Source: Arbacia lixula (taxonomy: Eukaryota > Echinodermata > Echinoidea > Arbacioida > Arbaciidae). From it: 64,000 bases of DNA. The stretch covers positions 6,462,851 through 6,526,850 of the forward strand of contig OZ022591.1 in assembly GCA_963669155.1 (NCBI GenBank), written 5' to 3'. The translations under genes and the position numbers were made by a program. Shown here piece by piece: positions 24,901 through 39,900 of this stretch (position 1 is the stretch's first letter; the number at the start of each line of letters is the position of its first letter). Under the pieces are notes generated by a model. The model saw nothing but the letters and a program-made list of their open reading frames with translations, was not told where the DNA came from and ran no database searches.

Positions 24901-27900
24901 GTCAAGGGGTAATCACGGGGCTGTCACTGGGTACATCACAGGACTGTCACGGGATTTTCTAGGATTTTTCATTTTGTTCATGGAATTGTCATTGGACTGT
25001 AGTGGCTACTCTCTGGTCACTTGATTGTCACGGAATGTTCCAGGGCAATCTAAAATAAACCCTTTTGATGAAAAGAGAGTGAGAATAGTTACTCTCGAAA
25101 ATCATTTTGTTGCGGTTACAGACTTGAAGTGTTATCAAAAATTATCATTTACAGCATTTGAGATACTGAACATGATTTTACAGACTGTTCAGATATTCAG
25201 GAGATCAGATAGAGCAGTCTAAATTTGTATTATATGTCAGGAAGATCTTGCCAATACAAAATTTGCCTGCTGCTCTTGAAGCTGATAATGGTGATGTGAT
25301 GGAATGTGACTCCGTGCGCTGACCTCCGAACGCCTTTATTTGAATATAAATATGAACGACAGAAACATACATACCTGCGCTTCTTGTGGTGCGTACTTGA
25401 GTGGAAGGAAGGGCGGTGGTGTAAGAGGTTGTCTGTTTGGTAGTTGGTACAATAGTTGTGGCTCGTTCTGTTGCTTTATCCGTGTTATCGGGCGCGGATG
25501 TGATCCGTTCGGTCGCTGCATCCGTTTTACCATCAGGTGTGGTTATGCCTTGCTCTGTTGCTGCATCCGTTTTACTATCAGGTGTGGTTATGCCTTGCTC
25601 TGTTGCTGCATCTGTTTTACTATCAGGTGTGGTTATGCCCCGCTCTGTTGCGATATCCGTGTTACCATCAGGTGTAGTTATGCCTTGCTCTGTCGCGATA
25701 TCCGTGTTACTATCAGGTGTGGTTATGCCTTGCTCTGTTGCTATATCCGTGTTACTATCAGGTGTAGTTATGCCTTGCTCTGTTGCAATATCCGTTTTAC
25801 TATCAGGTGTGGTTAAGCCTTGCTCTGTTGCGATATCCGTTTTACCATCAGGTGTGGTTATGCCTTGCTCTGTTGCGATATCCGTGTTACTATCAGGTGT
25901 GGTTATGCCTCGCTCTGTTGCGACATTCGTGTTACCAGCAGGTGTGGTTATGCCTTGCTCCGTGATATCCGTGTTACTATCAGGTGTAGTTATGCCTTGT
26001 TCTGTTGCTATATCCGTGTTACTATCAGGTGTGGTTATGCCTTTTTCTGTTGCGATATCAGTATTACTGTCAGGTGTGGTTATGCCTTGTTCTGTTGCAA
26101 TTTCGGTCCCTAAGGTAGTCTGTATTTCCGTTGCAACCTCAGTGCCATTTTTTAACAAGTTCGTCTGTAGCTCAGTAGGAGAGTTCGATGTACCAGCACC
26201 CTCAGTCATGGTCGCTTCGGTGACTTCCGTTACCAATGTGCCTGACGTCAGATCCTGCGTCTCGGTGAGAATTACGTTGGTAGTGAGTCTCTCGCTAACT
26301 AATGGATCAGTGGGCGTGGCGGTGGGATCTACATGTAGTTAGAGGTCAAATAGAATAAAAATAGAATAAAAAGCAATTCTTGATAATGAGAGATATCTAT
26401 TTTAAAGGAAAGGTGTAGTATCGGCAATGATTACGAACGGTACTCTTTAGTCGTTACATAAACTCAGCAGTCACCAACGGGGGCAGGACTTTGTTTGGTA
26501 ACAACGAATCATTTTGAAACGATACATTCCTGGTATTCCGAAATGAAATATGAATGAAACATATGGTCAAGATAACATGGTAGTCAAGTCAAGTAGTCTT
26601 TAATACTAACACGTCCCCTTACCCATAACCAAACAACGTAAATAACAAGTATTATACCTAAATGTATCATTACTACTAGCAATGAGTGCCACACTACAAC
26701 ATCATGCGGACTAAATTTACATCAAGAGAAGATGACTTCATTGAGTCATAACGTGGCGGTAACATTTCACTCCAAATTATCATGTAGCACAGTGCAAGCT
26801 AGGATTTCACCAATTGGAGCATCTCTCTAAGGTCAAAACGTTTTACTGGCCCTCTACTTGGTGGTAAAATTGGAAATTAACGTAATCTGAACATCATGTA
26901 AAGCAATACCGTGGTTTGGAGTTACAATTTAAATGTTGTTGTTAAAATTGATAGAAATTATATAAGTCAAAGCGTTCTGCTTACTGTACAGTGGAATATT
27001 GCAGTGTAACGGTGTTCTCATTATGAACATTTTTTAGAGCAGAGATGTCTTATGTGTTCAATAACTACCAAAACCTGGGAGATAATCTGTGTATTTTTGT
27101 ATTTCAACCGTTTTGTATATAGTTGCAAAGCGGTTGTGCAGTGAGTGTAGTTTCACGATTCAAGATCTATTTCTTAATACACTGCAGTACCTGTCACTTT
27201 GATCAGAGTCGGGTCCAACTTCAATGACGTCGAAGTGCTCGTGTCGTTGGCGAAATCTCCGTTCTCTTCGATGAACTCGATGAGGCTCGCTTCGAACTGT
27301 TCGGCCGTGATCGGGAGGGTGCCCACAAGAGTCAATTCGAAGTCGACGATGATGCTTCCTGCACGGAGGTCGGTGATGCTGATGCTGATAAGGGAATTGG
27401 CTCCATAGAGCTCGGTGATTATTTCATTAACCTGGAAGTCATGGAAACGTAAGATTCAGATAGGAAGAAATAACGACATCTGAGAAATCTTTCCTTATAG
27501 AAATCATTCCTCCTACTCTTCCTGCTCCCACCCATTCTCCTTCTCCTCCTCTTCAATTTTCATGTTTGAAATTATCGTTCAAAGCGTCATGTTTTCCCGT
27601 GTTTTCAAACTCCGTTCATTTTCCATATTCCAAAACTTTTCTCATCTGCAATTTTATTTCGGATTTCCGTTGAATGTGCTGGCCTACTTGTAACTCATAC
27701 ATAAAGAGCGATTATTGTTTTTCTAAATTTCTCTTTGTAATGGTAACCAAGCATGTATTTTTTTGTCCAACATGATCATGAAACATACCGCATTCGTAAT
27801 TGCTGCTACTAGTGCCATGTATTCGGGGGTGGTAGGGTCTTGGAGCTCGGTTGTCAAGTTCGCGATTTCGTTGTTTATCTCTTCAATAACCCACGTCAGC

Positions 27901-30900
27901 AAGAAATTAATTCCAACTGGAAGAAATATGACATAAAATGATTAAGTCATAATGATTGTACAGAAAGACCTTTCAATAGGAGTCAGAATTTGCAACTTTT
28001 TTCCGTTTTCAATGTATGATGAAAGACACTGAGAATATGTGATGTAAGTAGACAAAGCAAAGATTTTCCATGGTATGAAGTCCCTATTTCTCAAGTCGGC
28101 CCTTTGCAATTTCATATTGATAATCAGTATATCAGATATATTATTTGCAGGCATTGAAAGTGTGCCTTACTCATGTCCATTGAAAACACACGAATAACTT
28201 GGCATGTACGTGTACATCAATGCTCACTCCTCAGGAGGTACTGAGGATTAAGAGAAAACGGGTATTCAGCATTCGTAGAAAGAAAGCGTTTCTAAGGACG
28301 GTAATATCTCTTTCTCATGGTGACCGTCAGGCTAACAGTGTCATTAAATACCTGTAATCAAGTATTCCTGCAATACATTACACGTATCTTCATGGTGTAC
28401 CCCAACCCCAAGCGCCAGTATAGTTATAATACCTTGTACTTCAGTGACGGTTTCAGTCACCGGATCTTCAGTTTCAATGTCGGTTACTGCAGCATCGGTT
28501 CGGACGGTACTCGGGTCAGAGTTTCCGGTTACTGAAATCGGTTCTTCTGTTAAAATTTCGGTTTCTGCAACATCGGTTCGAAGGGTATTTGGCTCAGGTT
28601 GTTTGGTTGCCGCTTCGGTGACTTCAGTTACCAATGTGCCTGACGTCAGATCCTGCGTCTCGGTGAGAATTACGTTGGTAGTAAGTCTCTCGCTAACTAA
28701 TGAATCAGTGGACGTGGCGGTGGGATCTACATGTAGTTACAGGTCAAATAGAATAAAAATAGAAAAAGGAACAATTCTCGATGATGCGAGATATATATTC
28801 TAAAGGAGAGGTGTAGTATTGGCAATGATCACGGACAGTATTCTTTAGTCGTTACATAATCGTTCAGCCGTCACCAACGGGGGCAGGACTCTGTTTTGAA
28901 TCAACGAATCATTTTGAAACGATACCTTCCTGGTATTCCGAAATCAAACATGAATGGAACGTGTGGTCACGGTAACATGGCACTCAAGTCAAGGAGTCTT
29001 TACTAACACTTCCCCGTACCCATAACCAAACAACAGAATTAACATGTATTATACTTAAATGTATCATTAATACTAGCAATGAGTGCCACACTACAAGATC
29101 ATGTGTACTAAATTTACATCAAAGAAGTTGACTTTATTGAGTCATAACGTGGCGTTGAGCAATACCGTGGTTTGGAGTTACAATTTAAATGTTGCTGCTG
29201 AAATTGAACACTTCTCTTAGAAGTCAAAGCATTGTTCTTGCTGTACAGCAGAATGTTGCAGTGAAACGTTGTTCTCATTATAAATCAATGGACTGGATAG
29301 CACTCCAATAAGAGTGTTCCCCGTGATACACACGTTCTCAAATCAGATTTTTTTTAGAGCAGAGATGGCTTATCAGCTCAATATGAAACCAGAACCTGGG
29401 AAATAATCTGTGTATTTTTTTCTACTTCAACCATTTTGTAGTTGCAAAGCGGTTGTGAACAGTGACTGTAGTTTCAAGATTCAAGATTAATTTCTTGTTA
29501 CACTGCAGTACCTGTCACTTTGATCAGAGTCGGGTCCAACGTAAATGACGTCGAAGTGTTCGTATCGTTAACGAAACCTCCGTTCTCTGTGATGAATTCA
29601 ATGAGGCTCGTTTCGAGCTGTTCGGCCGTGATCGGGAGGGTGCCCACAAGAGTCAATTCGAAGTCGACGATGATGCTTCCAGCACGGAGGTCTGTGATGC
29701 TGATGCTGATAAGGGAATTGGCTCCATAGAGCTCGGTGATTATTTCATTAACCTGGAAATCATGCAAATATAAGATTAAAACAGCAAAAAAAAAGACGTT
29801 AGAGAAATACTCCACGTACCCTTCTCCAACTCCTTCTCCTCCTCTTCAGTCTTCACGTTTTAAATTGTCATTCACAGCGTTATGTTTTCCCTTGTTTTGA
29901 AACTACGTTAATTTTCTATGTTGTAAACTTTTCTCATCTGCAATTTTTATTTCAGATTTCCGTTGAATATGTTGGCCTACTTGCTCGTCATACACATAAA
30001 AGTTGTTATTTTTTTCTATTTCTTTTGTAATGGTAACCAAGCGCGTATCATGAAACATACCGCATTCGTAATTGCTGCTACAAGTTCCATGTATGCGGGG
30101 CTGGTAGGGTCTTGCAGCTCGGTTGTCAAATTCGCGATTTCGTTGTTTATCTCCTCAATAACCCACGTCAGCAAGAAATTGATTCCCACTGGAAGAAATA
30201 TGTCACAAAATTATTATAATGATTGTACAGAAATGCCTTTCAGTACGAGTCAGAAGTTGTAACTTTTTTCGTTTTCAATGTATGATGAAAGAAAATGAGA
30301 ATATGTGATGTAAGTTGACAAAGCAAAGAATTGCCATGATAATTTGCCTTTGTAATTTCTTATTAATAATTAGTATTATATATGATAGTTCCAGGTATTG
30401 AAATTGTGCCTTTCTCGTGCTTATTGAAAACACACGAATAACTGGCCATGTACGTGTACACCAAGGTATTATGGATTTACAGGGAATGGGTATTCAACAT
30501 TCTAAGAAAGGTAATAGCCCTTTCTCATGGTGACCGTTGAGGTAACAGTATCAATAAATACCTGCAATCAAGTATTCCTGCAACATATTGCATGTATTTT
30601 CATGGTGTACCCCAATCCCAAGCGCCAGTATAGTTATAATACCTTGTACTTCAGTGACGGTTTCAGTCACCGGATCTTCAGTTTCAATGTCGGTTACTGC
30701 AGCATCGGTTTGGACAGTACTCGCTTCAGAATTTTCGGTTACTGAAATCGGTTCTTCTGTTACAATTTCGGTTTCTGCAACATCAGTTTTGAGGGTACTC
30801 GGCTCAGGTTGTTCAGTTGCCGAAACAGGCTCTTCTGTCACAATGTCGGTTTTAACAGCATTGGTTTGGAGTGTACTCGGCTCAGACTGTTCAGTTACCG

Positions 30901-33900
30901 AAACCGGTTCTTCGGTTGCCGAAACCGGTTCGTCAGTCTCCGACACCGTAACCAGATCTGTCCTCTCCTCTGTAGCAATGGTTGCTGTAGCTGTGTAAGT
31001 TCCAGTGTTTGTCTGGATCTCTGTTGTAGATGCAGTCGTCGCTTCGATTGCGGTCCCTGACGTCGCCTCGAGAATTTCTGTCTTAACGGTCATGATGTCC
31101 GTCCCTTCTACAAGGGTTGTTGGGGTTGTTCCTGTAATAACACGATAAAGAGATTTATACCCAATGATGAAATCGTTTGCATCTCGGCTGCTCTTTCATG
31201 AGAAGTCCTTTACATAAACTGTAAAGTATTATTTGATTATTTGACGTCATAGGTCTACTTAGATTTATGAAAAAAAAACAACAAATGACCTCAATGTTTA
31301 AATATTTATGTGTGTGGTCTTTTCTTCCCTACCCAAAAATCTGACCTTATTTCCCAATCAGTTTTCTGACTACTCATCTTGATAAAGAATATACCTAAAT
31401 CTTACCTTGCTTCATTGTACTCGTTGGGAAACTTCGAAAGTTTGTTACAACATCCGTCCCCGGGTCGATAGGGGGTACACTTCCACTCTCAGTCTTTCCA
31501 TGTGTTTGCAGCTCCGAGACCAGAATGGACGTCACGGATGCCATGTCTGTCGCATCGGTTTGTCTGTCTGTGTACACATCAGTCACGGTGACCTCCGTCG
31601 ATTTATCAGTGTCTAATGCGTTAGTTGTCTGACCGTCAGTTATTGATATCGTTACTGTGTCCGCTCCTGTGTTTACTTCCGTTATGCTTTCGGTTACGCT
31701 TGCACTTGCTCGTTCAGTGGGAAAGTCTGGAGTAGAAAGGATGTCCGTTCGTATTGTGTTAATATAGTCTGTTACAATGTCGGTTCCACCATTTGTGAAT
31801 ATTTCGGTGCGTTTATCAGGAACGGATGTATATTCACTGCCCTGTGTGATGACTTCTGTGACACTCTCAGTTATACCGGTGGTGACTTCGTCAGTATAGC
31901 CTCGGGTATTTCCTGTCATGCCCTCGTCAGTAGCAGGTGTGAAAACGGTTTGCGTGCGAGTTCTTTCGTCAAAGAAAGTTACAGTCTCACTCAACATGTC
32001 CGTTTGTGCATCCGTCCCTATTTCTGTAATACTGTCTGATACATCACCAGTGATTATTTCTGTAAAGCGTTGGGGGGTTACTGAGACGCCATCTGCGGTG
32101 GGAGATATGATATCGGTGTGTGCGTTAGTTCTATCATCGATATAAGTTACAATTTTACTTATCAGCTCCGTCTGTAAATATGTCCTCATTTCCGTCCTGT
32201 CGTAGTCAGTACCTATACCAGCCTGTTTTGTTTCCAAATTAGCATCAGTTCCCGTCCATGTATTTGTTTGACCGTCTGTCATTTGTTTGTCAGTCGAAAT
32301 AGTCTCCAAGAGAGTTACTGATTCGGAGATTGCTTCAGTAAATCGCAAGGGAGTTAATGAGACGCTCTCTGCGGTAGAAGATATGATATCGGTCTGCGCG
32401 TTAGTTCTATCGTCGATATAAGTTACAGTCTCCGTCTGTAAATCTGTCCTTATTTCCGTCCTGTCGTAGTCAGTACCTATACCAGTCTGTTTTGTTTCCA
32501 AATTAGCATCAGTTCCCGTCCATGTATTTGTTTGACCGTCTGTCATTTGTTTGTCAGTCGAAATAGTCTCCAAGAGTGTTACTGATTCGGAGATTGCTTC
32601 AGTAAATCGCAAGGGAGTTAATGAGACGCTCTCTGCGGTAGAAGATATGATATCGGTCTTCGCGTTAGTTCTATCGTCGATATAAGTTACAGTCTCTGTC
32701 TGTAAATCTGTCCTCATTTCCGTCCTGTCGTAGTCAGTAGCCATACCAGTCTGTTTTGTTTCCAAATTAGCATCAGTTCCCGTCCGTGTAACTGTTTGAC
32801 TGTCTGTCATTTGTTTGTCAGTCGAAACAGTCTCCAAGAGAGTTACTGATTCGGAGATTGCTTCAGTAAATCGCAAGGGAGTTAATGAGACGCTCTCTGC
32901 GGTAGAAGATATGATATCGGTCTTCGCGTTAGTTCTATCGTCGATATAAGTTACAGTCTCTGTCTGTAAATCTGTCCTCATTTCCGTCCTGTCGTAGTCA
33001 GTAGCCATACCAGTCTGTTTTGTTTCCAAATTAGCATCAGTTCCCGTCCGTGTAACTGTTTGACTGTCTGTCATTTGTTTGTCAGTCGAAATAGTCTCCA
33101 AGAGTGTTACTGATTCGGAGATTGCTTCAGTAAATCGTAGGGGAGTTAATGAGACGCTCTCTGCGGTAGAAGATATGATATCGGTCTGCGCGTTAGTTCT
33201 ATCTTCGATATATGTTACAGTCTCTGTCTGTAAATATGTCCTCATTTCCGTCCTGTCGTAGTCAGTACCTATACCAGTCTGTTTTGTTTCCAAATTAGCA
33301 TCAGTTCCCGTCCATGTATCTGTTTGACCGTCTGTCATTTGTTTGTCAGTCGGAACAGTCTCCAAGTGAGTTACTAATTCAGTGATAGATGTCGTCACTG
33401 GTATTTCTTCTTCCGTTACCATAGGGTCCGTTCTAATTCTGTTAGTCCTAAATTCGGTAACAAAGAGAGTTATTGATGCAGGGCTTGACTCCGTAGTTAA
33501 CTTCGAGCCTATAGTGTCAGTGGTCTTTGGTTCTGTGCCCGCTATTGATGTTGTAGCTGCTGTTGATTTGAGGGAGAAAATGAAGCTATACTTGAGTTTG
33601 CAGCTGTATTTAATGTTATTATTATTTTTTTTTCACTTTTCTTTATCTGCGTCTTCTTCATCTTCTTCGTTCCTTTTCTTCTTCTTTGGCTTATTTTTTT
33701 CATGGTCCTACTTCATCTACATCTATTGCACCTAGCAAGCACAATGTGGTCGTTATCTCGTTTATTCATTTGTGCGCCAGCCAAGCTTATCTCTATGCAT
33801 TCTATAGGTTATGTGTGTATTACATGTTCACCATCTCAGAAGTATTAAATGCAAATTACAAATGCAACTGACTGACGAAGGAGACTGTGGGCCTATAAAT

Positions 33901-36900
33901 AAAGATAATAATTTCATACTCATCTATATGAAGATAGATAGGTCCTGGCTATCTCCGTATCCGGTGTAAGAGTAAACCTAATCGTTACTCTGTGTTATAG
34001 CTTATGAAACTGAAAAGATAAATTAATGCACACATAAATTGATGTATAACCCATTATGTAACAAATGATGTCCTGTTCTATTGCTCCGTGTTGAAAATGG
34101 AGGACGAATGCCTAAAAATTGGCTTTAAGAACGTAAAGAATAAGTAGTCCCTGCGATTTACCTGAACACTTCCAGCTTTGGTCTGACCATACCCCATTGT
34201 CGCACTCCAGTGTCACCGAGTCTCCATTGGAATCACATGTGAATGTTTCGCTGCTTCCACTCAGATATACACCATTGGGAGTCGCACCCGCCGGAGTCAT
34301 ACATGGGGCTGGTTCACCGAAAAAAAACGAATTGTTTTGATCAGGAAAATGTTATCGTTCTAGTTGTACACCCTCTGTCTTATAAGTTCTCTGTAATAAT
34401 TTCATAGTTAGCACTTTAATATCTCATAAACGAAGTGACATTGATACCAGCTCCCGTGTTGACCAAATGCCGTTTACTTGAATACCCGATAAGAAAACAT
34501 GTACGATACTGACGGAATACTAACCTGAAACCTTATTCTCTAGAGGTTAACTGCTATATATACACGGTGATTAAGAAATGATGATCTATTTTTGGAATGT
34601 TAAAAGGTGCTTTTAAGGACATTGTCGTGACATGTTACGTGGTAGAATATTTCAGTGTTGTATTACAGTAAACATGGTAAACGGACAAGTCTGGCTGTCA
34701 TTGAGAGTGTAGACAGGTTTCTAACCCGTTGTGTATTCATAACCACATGTATATTAGAAATTACAACAGTTATTGCTTTTTCTGAAGCAGACTGCTTTCT
34801 GTCCAGTTCTCATCCGGCTAATCGTAGGAGAACAATATTTTTTTCTAGAACTTGACCAGATAGGTTAAATTAGAAAATGGTACACAGTTTGGAAGCGTAG
34901 CTACTGGAAAGGGCACAAACCTTCGCATCTAGTGCCACTTGGGTCGGGATCCCAGGCGCCATTTTGACACGTGACACTCTCTGGACCAATGAGGTTGTTA
35001 TGATTCTCTGCGCATTGTAAGACCTGCACGTCGTGATGGGCGTACATCTCCCCAGTAGACGCCAGGGTGGGTTGATCTAGCGCAGGATCCGAGCAGCTCA
35101 CTGGACGCATAGTTAAGATACGAAAAGTAATTATATATTCAGAGGAAACGATGTTATTATCGTACCATTCCCTATCACCTCATATGATAGACAAGACGTA
35201 ATGTATGAAATGAACACGTGTTCATGATGAAGTTGACTTCCTGCAGCAAATTAACACTCTTGCATGTTACACTACACCTTTAAAGAGCAGAAACAGTAAA
35301 GTATACATATTTGATACACCTTTCTTCCATGAATCTTAATGGAAATACAACAAAGCAAATATCACCCAAGAAAATCGAAAGAAGTGCAGAAACCATACCG
35401 CTTGTATATAAAATACTTCTGATCATTAGTTGTTACTTTAAAGCATTTTTTTTTATAACCGTCGTCTATTTGTAATTGTTCATACATGCCTTTCCCGCTG
35501 ATAGCTTTCCATTTCATTCGTAGATATTAAGAATACACGAATTCAAAGAATTATACGTACAACTGCAGACAACATCTGTTATAGGTGGGTCCAAGTTGCC
35601 AGATTGTGTACAGTACGCGTATGGAAATCCGCTGGTCTGCGTCGAGCCTTCAGCACAAGATACCATTATGTAGTCGTCTGCGTTATAGGCGGCTTTATCG
35701 GGGTCCAGCAAAATGTCAGCGTCCGTGTCTTCAGGTTTCATGCAAGCTGATTGGTTTTTCAAATGAGAGTAATGATTAGCTTTACGTAGCATACGAGTTT
35801 AACAAACCTTAACATGGTTTCAATACTGAACAGTGCATGTTTGTTTAAGCTGCTGAAATACAATTTCGTGTTTTATGCTTACATCAGAATGATCCTATTT
35901 GAATTAATACTTTGATTACAGAAGTACACAATCATAATCATTTCGATTTATAGATAGATATAGAGATATGGAGATACATATAAATCAAGCTTAGGGTAGA
36001 AAGTAATTCTGTATCTCAACCATTTCGTTTATCTCTCCATGTGGTACGTGGGTTATGTCACAACATACCAGGACACTGAAATGTTTCGTCGGACCAGGTC
36101 CCATCGCTGCACTCCATGGTGGCTGACGTCTCCGTATCCAATCTGCAAGTAAAAGTACCACCCTCTCCGTCCATGTAAATTCCTTCAGGGTCGGCAAATG
36201 GTGGCGACTCACACGGCGCTTTATTTGAACAAGAGAACAAGATGTTACGGAACGAGTTATGAATAATGATGAGTTGGACAAATTACATCAATATGATAGA
36301 GATAATGGATCGCGAGCAAATAATCTTGTGTATATGTAAGACTAAATGATCATCGTATTGTAGGTTATGAATTGCATTATGATCTGTTCACGATGTATAC
36401 TCCTTATTAGGAAGCAGACTTTAAACAGATACATGGAACTATGAGGTATCAGTGCCTATTGATATTTAAACAATTCATGAGCAAAGCATGACCAAATGTA
36501 AAATATTGTGTTCAATGAACAGATGAATGAGAACTTATATTATCAAATCAAATCGATTTCAAATTACTCAGTAATTACCTAGTACATATCAATTGTCATC
36601 GACTCCTGCTTAGATTTTACAGAATATGAGAAAAAAAAATCATGAAAAATAAATGTTCTTGCCGAGCAGGTTTACATAACATAATATTACGTAACATAAC
36701 ACATGTTATGTGCAGTTATATCATGACAATTATGACAAGCAAATTGATGATCACAGAGCATTATCATTCAATAAAAGTCACATTGTAGTACAATACAAGC
36801 CGAAAACTGTATAATTCTCAAAATAAAAACAGATAAAGACCATTACTGCACAACAGTTGTCATGTATTAGTTTGGACTGAGCTCCTTTGTACATTAAGTT

Positions 36901-39900
36901 TGTTTATGTGCTATACATGAATACAAATTGCGATAGACTGAAGTGAATCTTACAAACCAATTATTGGTACGGATTTGCTTCTCAGGCATCTCATCCATCC
37001 GTATGGGAATGCATTTGGTAAAAAGTATAGACTTTGTCTCAGTATATCTAACAGTTTGTAGTCCTGTTTTGCGAGTGGCAGTGTCACAGTATTGAGTATT
37101 TACTTCCAGACAATATTTTCCCCACGGGAAATTAAAGGTAGGTGTACAGCGAGGCAGCAGTACATAAATGTTGACTTATTGCATTTTTTTCGAAAAAGGA
37201 TGGGATGCTGTCTCAGCAGAGAACATATTAACCATGTATACAGAGGCTGGCGTAGCTCCTCCCTTACTAACCCTTTACTACTTGAATAGCCCCATAAATA
37301 CCTTGGATGGGGAGAGTAAAATTTATAAATCCCCCATTTATGATATGGCTCGCATTCTTTCTCCGTACATTTGTTTAGTGGGGGGTTTGATACATTCGAG
37401 TTTGAAAAGGTACTGACAACAAAATACACGATGGATAAAGCGCTATGTCTGTGTTAAAGTACCGGAAGTAACGAAAATATACGCTATCACAGAAATAGCC
37501 TTTACTATCGACACGATCTGTGCCTTATCTACCCATTGGCTTTACCTTTCCTTTAAGTTCTATGTCAAGGCCGTTGTTTCATTAATCTCAATATTGACTC
37601 TTTTAAAGACCATGGTCTAAAGTTGGCAATGGGATTATGGCACTGATTGATTAAGACAATACTTGAACCAGCCACGGCAAATAACAAATTAAATATGTGT
37701 ACTATACCGAATCTATAATATCGGAGTCTATGCCTACGACAAAGTGCGAGACAACAGATCAAAGTCGAATGTTACGTCATTTGTAAATGTGGACATACCC
37801 GAAAGAAAACTGTTAACAGGACCATATTATAAACTCTCACATGAAGAGGCCTTGAAACTCCCTTTGAGTAAACACACATGTTGATGCCAATGATAATGAC
37901 AAGGTTAAAATGCATTGACAACTAATTACAATTGTAAATTGCATCAGTAGCATGAGGCCATCAAATCAGAAACGATAAATTTTGCTGAATATGTAAGAAA
38001 AAATTTGATTATTCAAGATAAATCTTTGCAAATTTGGAAATCGGAATCGGAATCGGAATCAATGTTTTCTTGCAAATTGCAGCTGTCCTGTACGCTTACA
38101 TCACATTGTTAGTAACCAGCGTATGACGTCACTTCCAAACTTGTCCCTATCGACACAGACAGCACAATTTATGTTCGTGCGGTGATCAACATTTCCAGCA
38201 TGTTTATGTTTAACTATATTTCTGTCTGATTCTTTTGGGGTGTTAAGGGTCGACTATCCGAAAACATTATTTTCTACACAAATTTGACAGTTTGAGCCAA
38301 ATTATAAATAATTGAGATGTGGCCCTTCCTTGATTTGACAGGAAATGTGTGATGTCTGAACTATATAATAGTAATAGAATTAATGTATGCATCAAAGACT
38401 TTAACTTCATTTTATATCCTGGTTTACAATTTCCTATATATCTAATTCTAAGAAGCTATACTGATTCATGAAAGTTAAAAGTATGTCATGAATATAATTC
38501 TCTCATATTTTAGAAAAATGTTAATATTGACATTGGCTTATGGTCATGTATATAAATTTCTTTCTTGTGATTTGAATTCATACGGCCAACTATTTTTGTT
38601 TACAAGAAAGCGCCGTACGGGATGCACGTATTATGATTCTAAACCGAATATAATGGCTTGTCAATGGTAAAGATGACACATTTCACAATTCGATTATCAA
38701 GAACGTCCTCTGAGTTTAAGAGTGACACCTATAAGTGAGATTTAAACCTACCGATTCTTCCTCATTGAAATTTTTGAGATATCTTTTGTTGAGGAACCCC
38801 TGCACCTAGTTGTACACTGTCCATTTTCCCTGGCCTTTGGTGTCTTCATGTCCGAACATTGCACTACATGTATATCATCGTGAACCATTTTCCTAGTTTG
38901 TGTATCATTGGTGAATTAATGGTACATTCGAAACTGCATAAAAGGACCCACTGCCTATAAAGTAAATCGTGTTTTCTTTAAAAAATATTTCTCATTAAAA
39001 CCTGTAATCAAGTAACCTTTATATGAAGACCATCTTCTCATAAAGACTATGATTCTTGTCTCCCTTGAGCGATATTTACAGGTTTTTCTGTATGTTAATC
39101 TAGCCCCAGCCTGGCTATGAACTTACCTCGACACGTCGTTCCACTCGGGGCTGGATCCCACGACCCATCGCGACAGGTGGACTCAGTCGGCCCCGTTAGC
39201 TCGGGCCCATAATTCTCCGCGCATGCGAAGTTGACCACGTCGTGGTGCTGATAGGTTATGCCAGTCTTTTTCAGAGAGGCTTGGTCCTGAGCGGGATCAT
39301 CGCAATTACCTGTGTAAAGGTAAGCAAAGTAAGTCGTGTAGTAATTGCTAGTGATGATTACCGAATACGGGCCCAAGGAAAGGGACCCATATCACAAAGA
39401 CCTTTGATTGGTCGAACGATCGATCTATTGGTTGTACGATAGATATCAATCGTTATTCGGCATAACAAAGAAGTTGCAATAAAATCGATCGTAACGGACA
39501 ATGGATAATGATGAAATATCATGCGGATCCATCGTTATTTAATATCCGATTGATAACAACATTGTGCATAGGCTAGGACTTGCATTAGATATCACTGATG
39601 GTTTGTGATACGCTGACTTGCAATATATAACAAATTTGCGACGTAATCGCAATGTACTGCAATTCACACTTTGTGAAACGGGGACTAGAACTGTTCTTTC
39701 ATCATCTCCGGGGTCTGGATTTTTACATTATTTCAAGGGTGTTATCATTTTAAGATGTTCCCGTATTGGTATCTCAAAATGATTAAACTAGACTCGAATT
39801 CATGTTCATGGCAAACTCTATGAATTACCTGTCCGGTAGTCTTTACTACTAAAGAAGTACAAATACGTATTCTACCATCCGTATCGATTGACCCCGACAC

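Larger units (their letters stand above)
26200..28590 (-). repeat. 2.3-kb segmental duplication, copy 2 (SEA2 unit)
   Basis: Contains exons 13-14 and halves of exons 12 and 15, plus their introns. Intron text such as GTCACCAACGGGGGCAGGAC (26,471) and CATTTTGAAACGATAC recurs in copy 1 about 2.4 kb away. Borders are approximate, inside Thr-rich exons. Confidence 0.85.
28600..30780 (-). repeat. 2.3-kb segmental duplication, copy 1 (SEA1 unit)
   Basis: Contains exons 10-11 and parts of exons 9 and 12. The SEA exons are offset 2,272-2,321 bp from those of copy 2, with equal exon lengths. The introns align with small indels, which points to a recent event. Confidence 0.85.

Noticed and set aside
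25437..26342. 301-codon plus-strand frame with periodic SVLLSGVVMPCSVAI
   Set aside because: It is the antisense shadow of the 45-bp repeats of gene B exon 15, which has proper splice sites, phase and family resemblance on the minus strand.
30588..30998. Plus-strand Val/Ser/Thr-rich frames opposite exon 9 (also opposite exon 12 and the gene C mucin exon)
   Set aside because: Antisense shadows of Thr-rich exons; no independent evidence.
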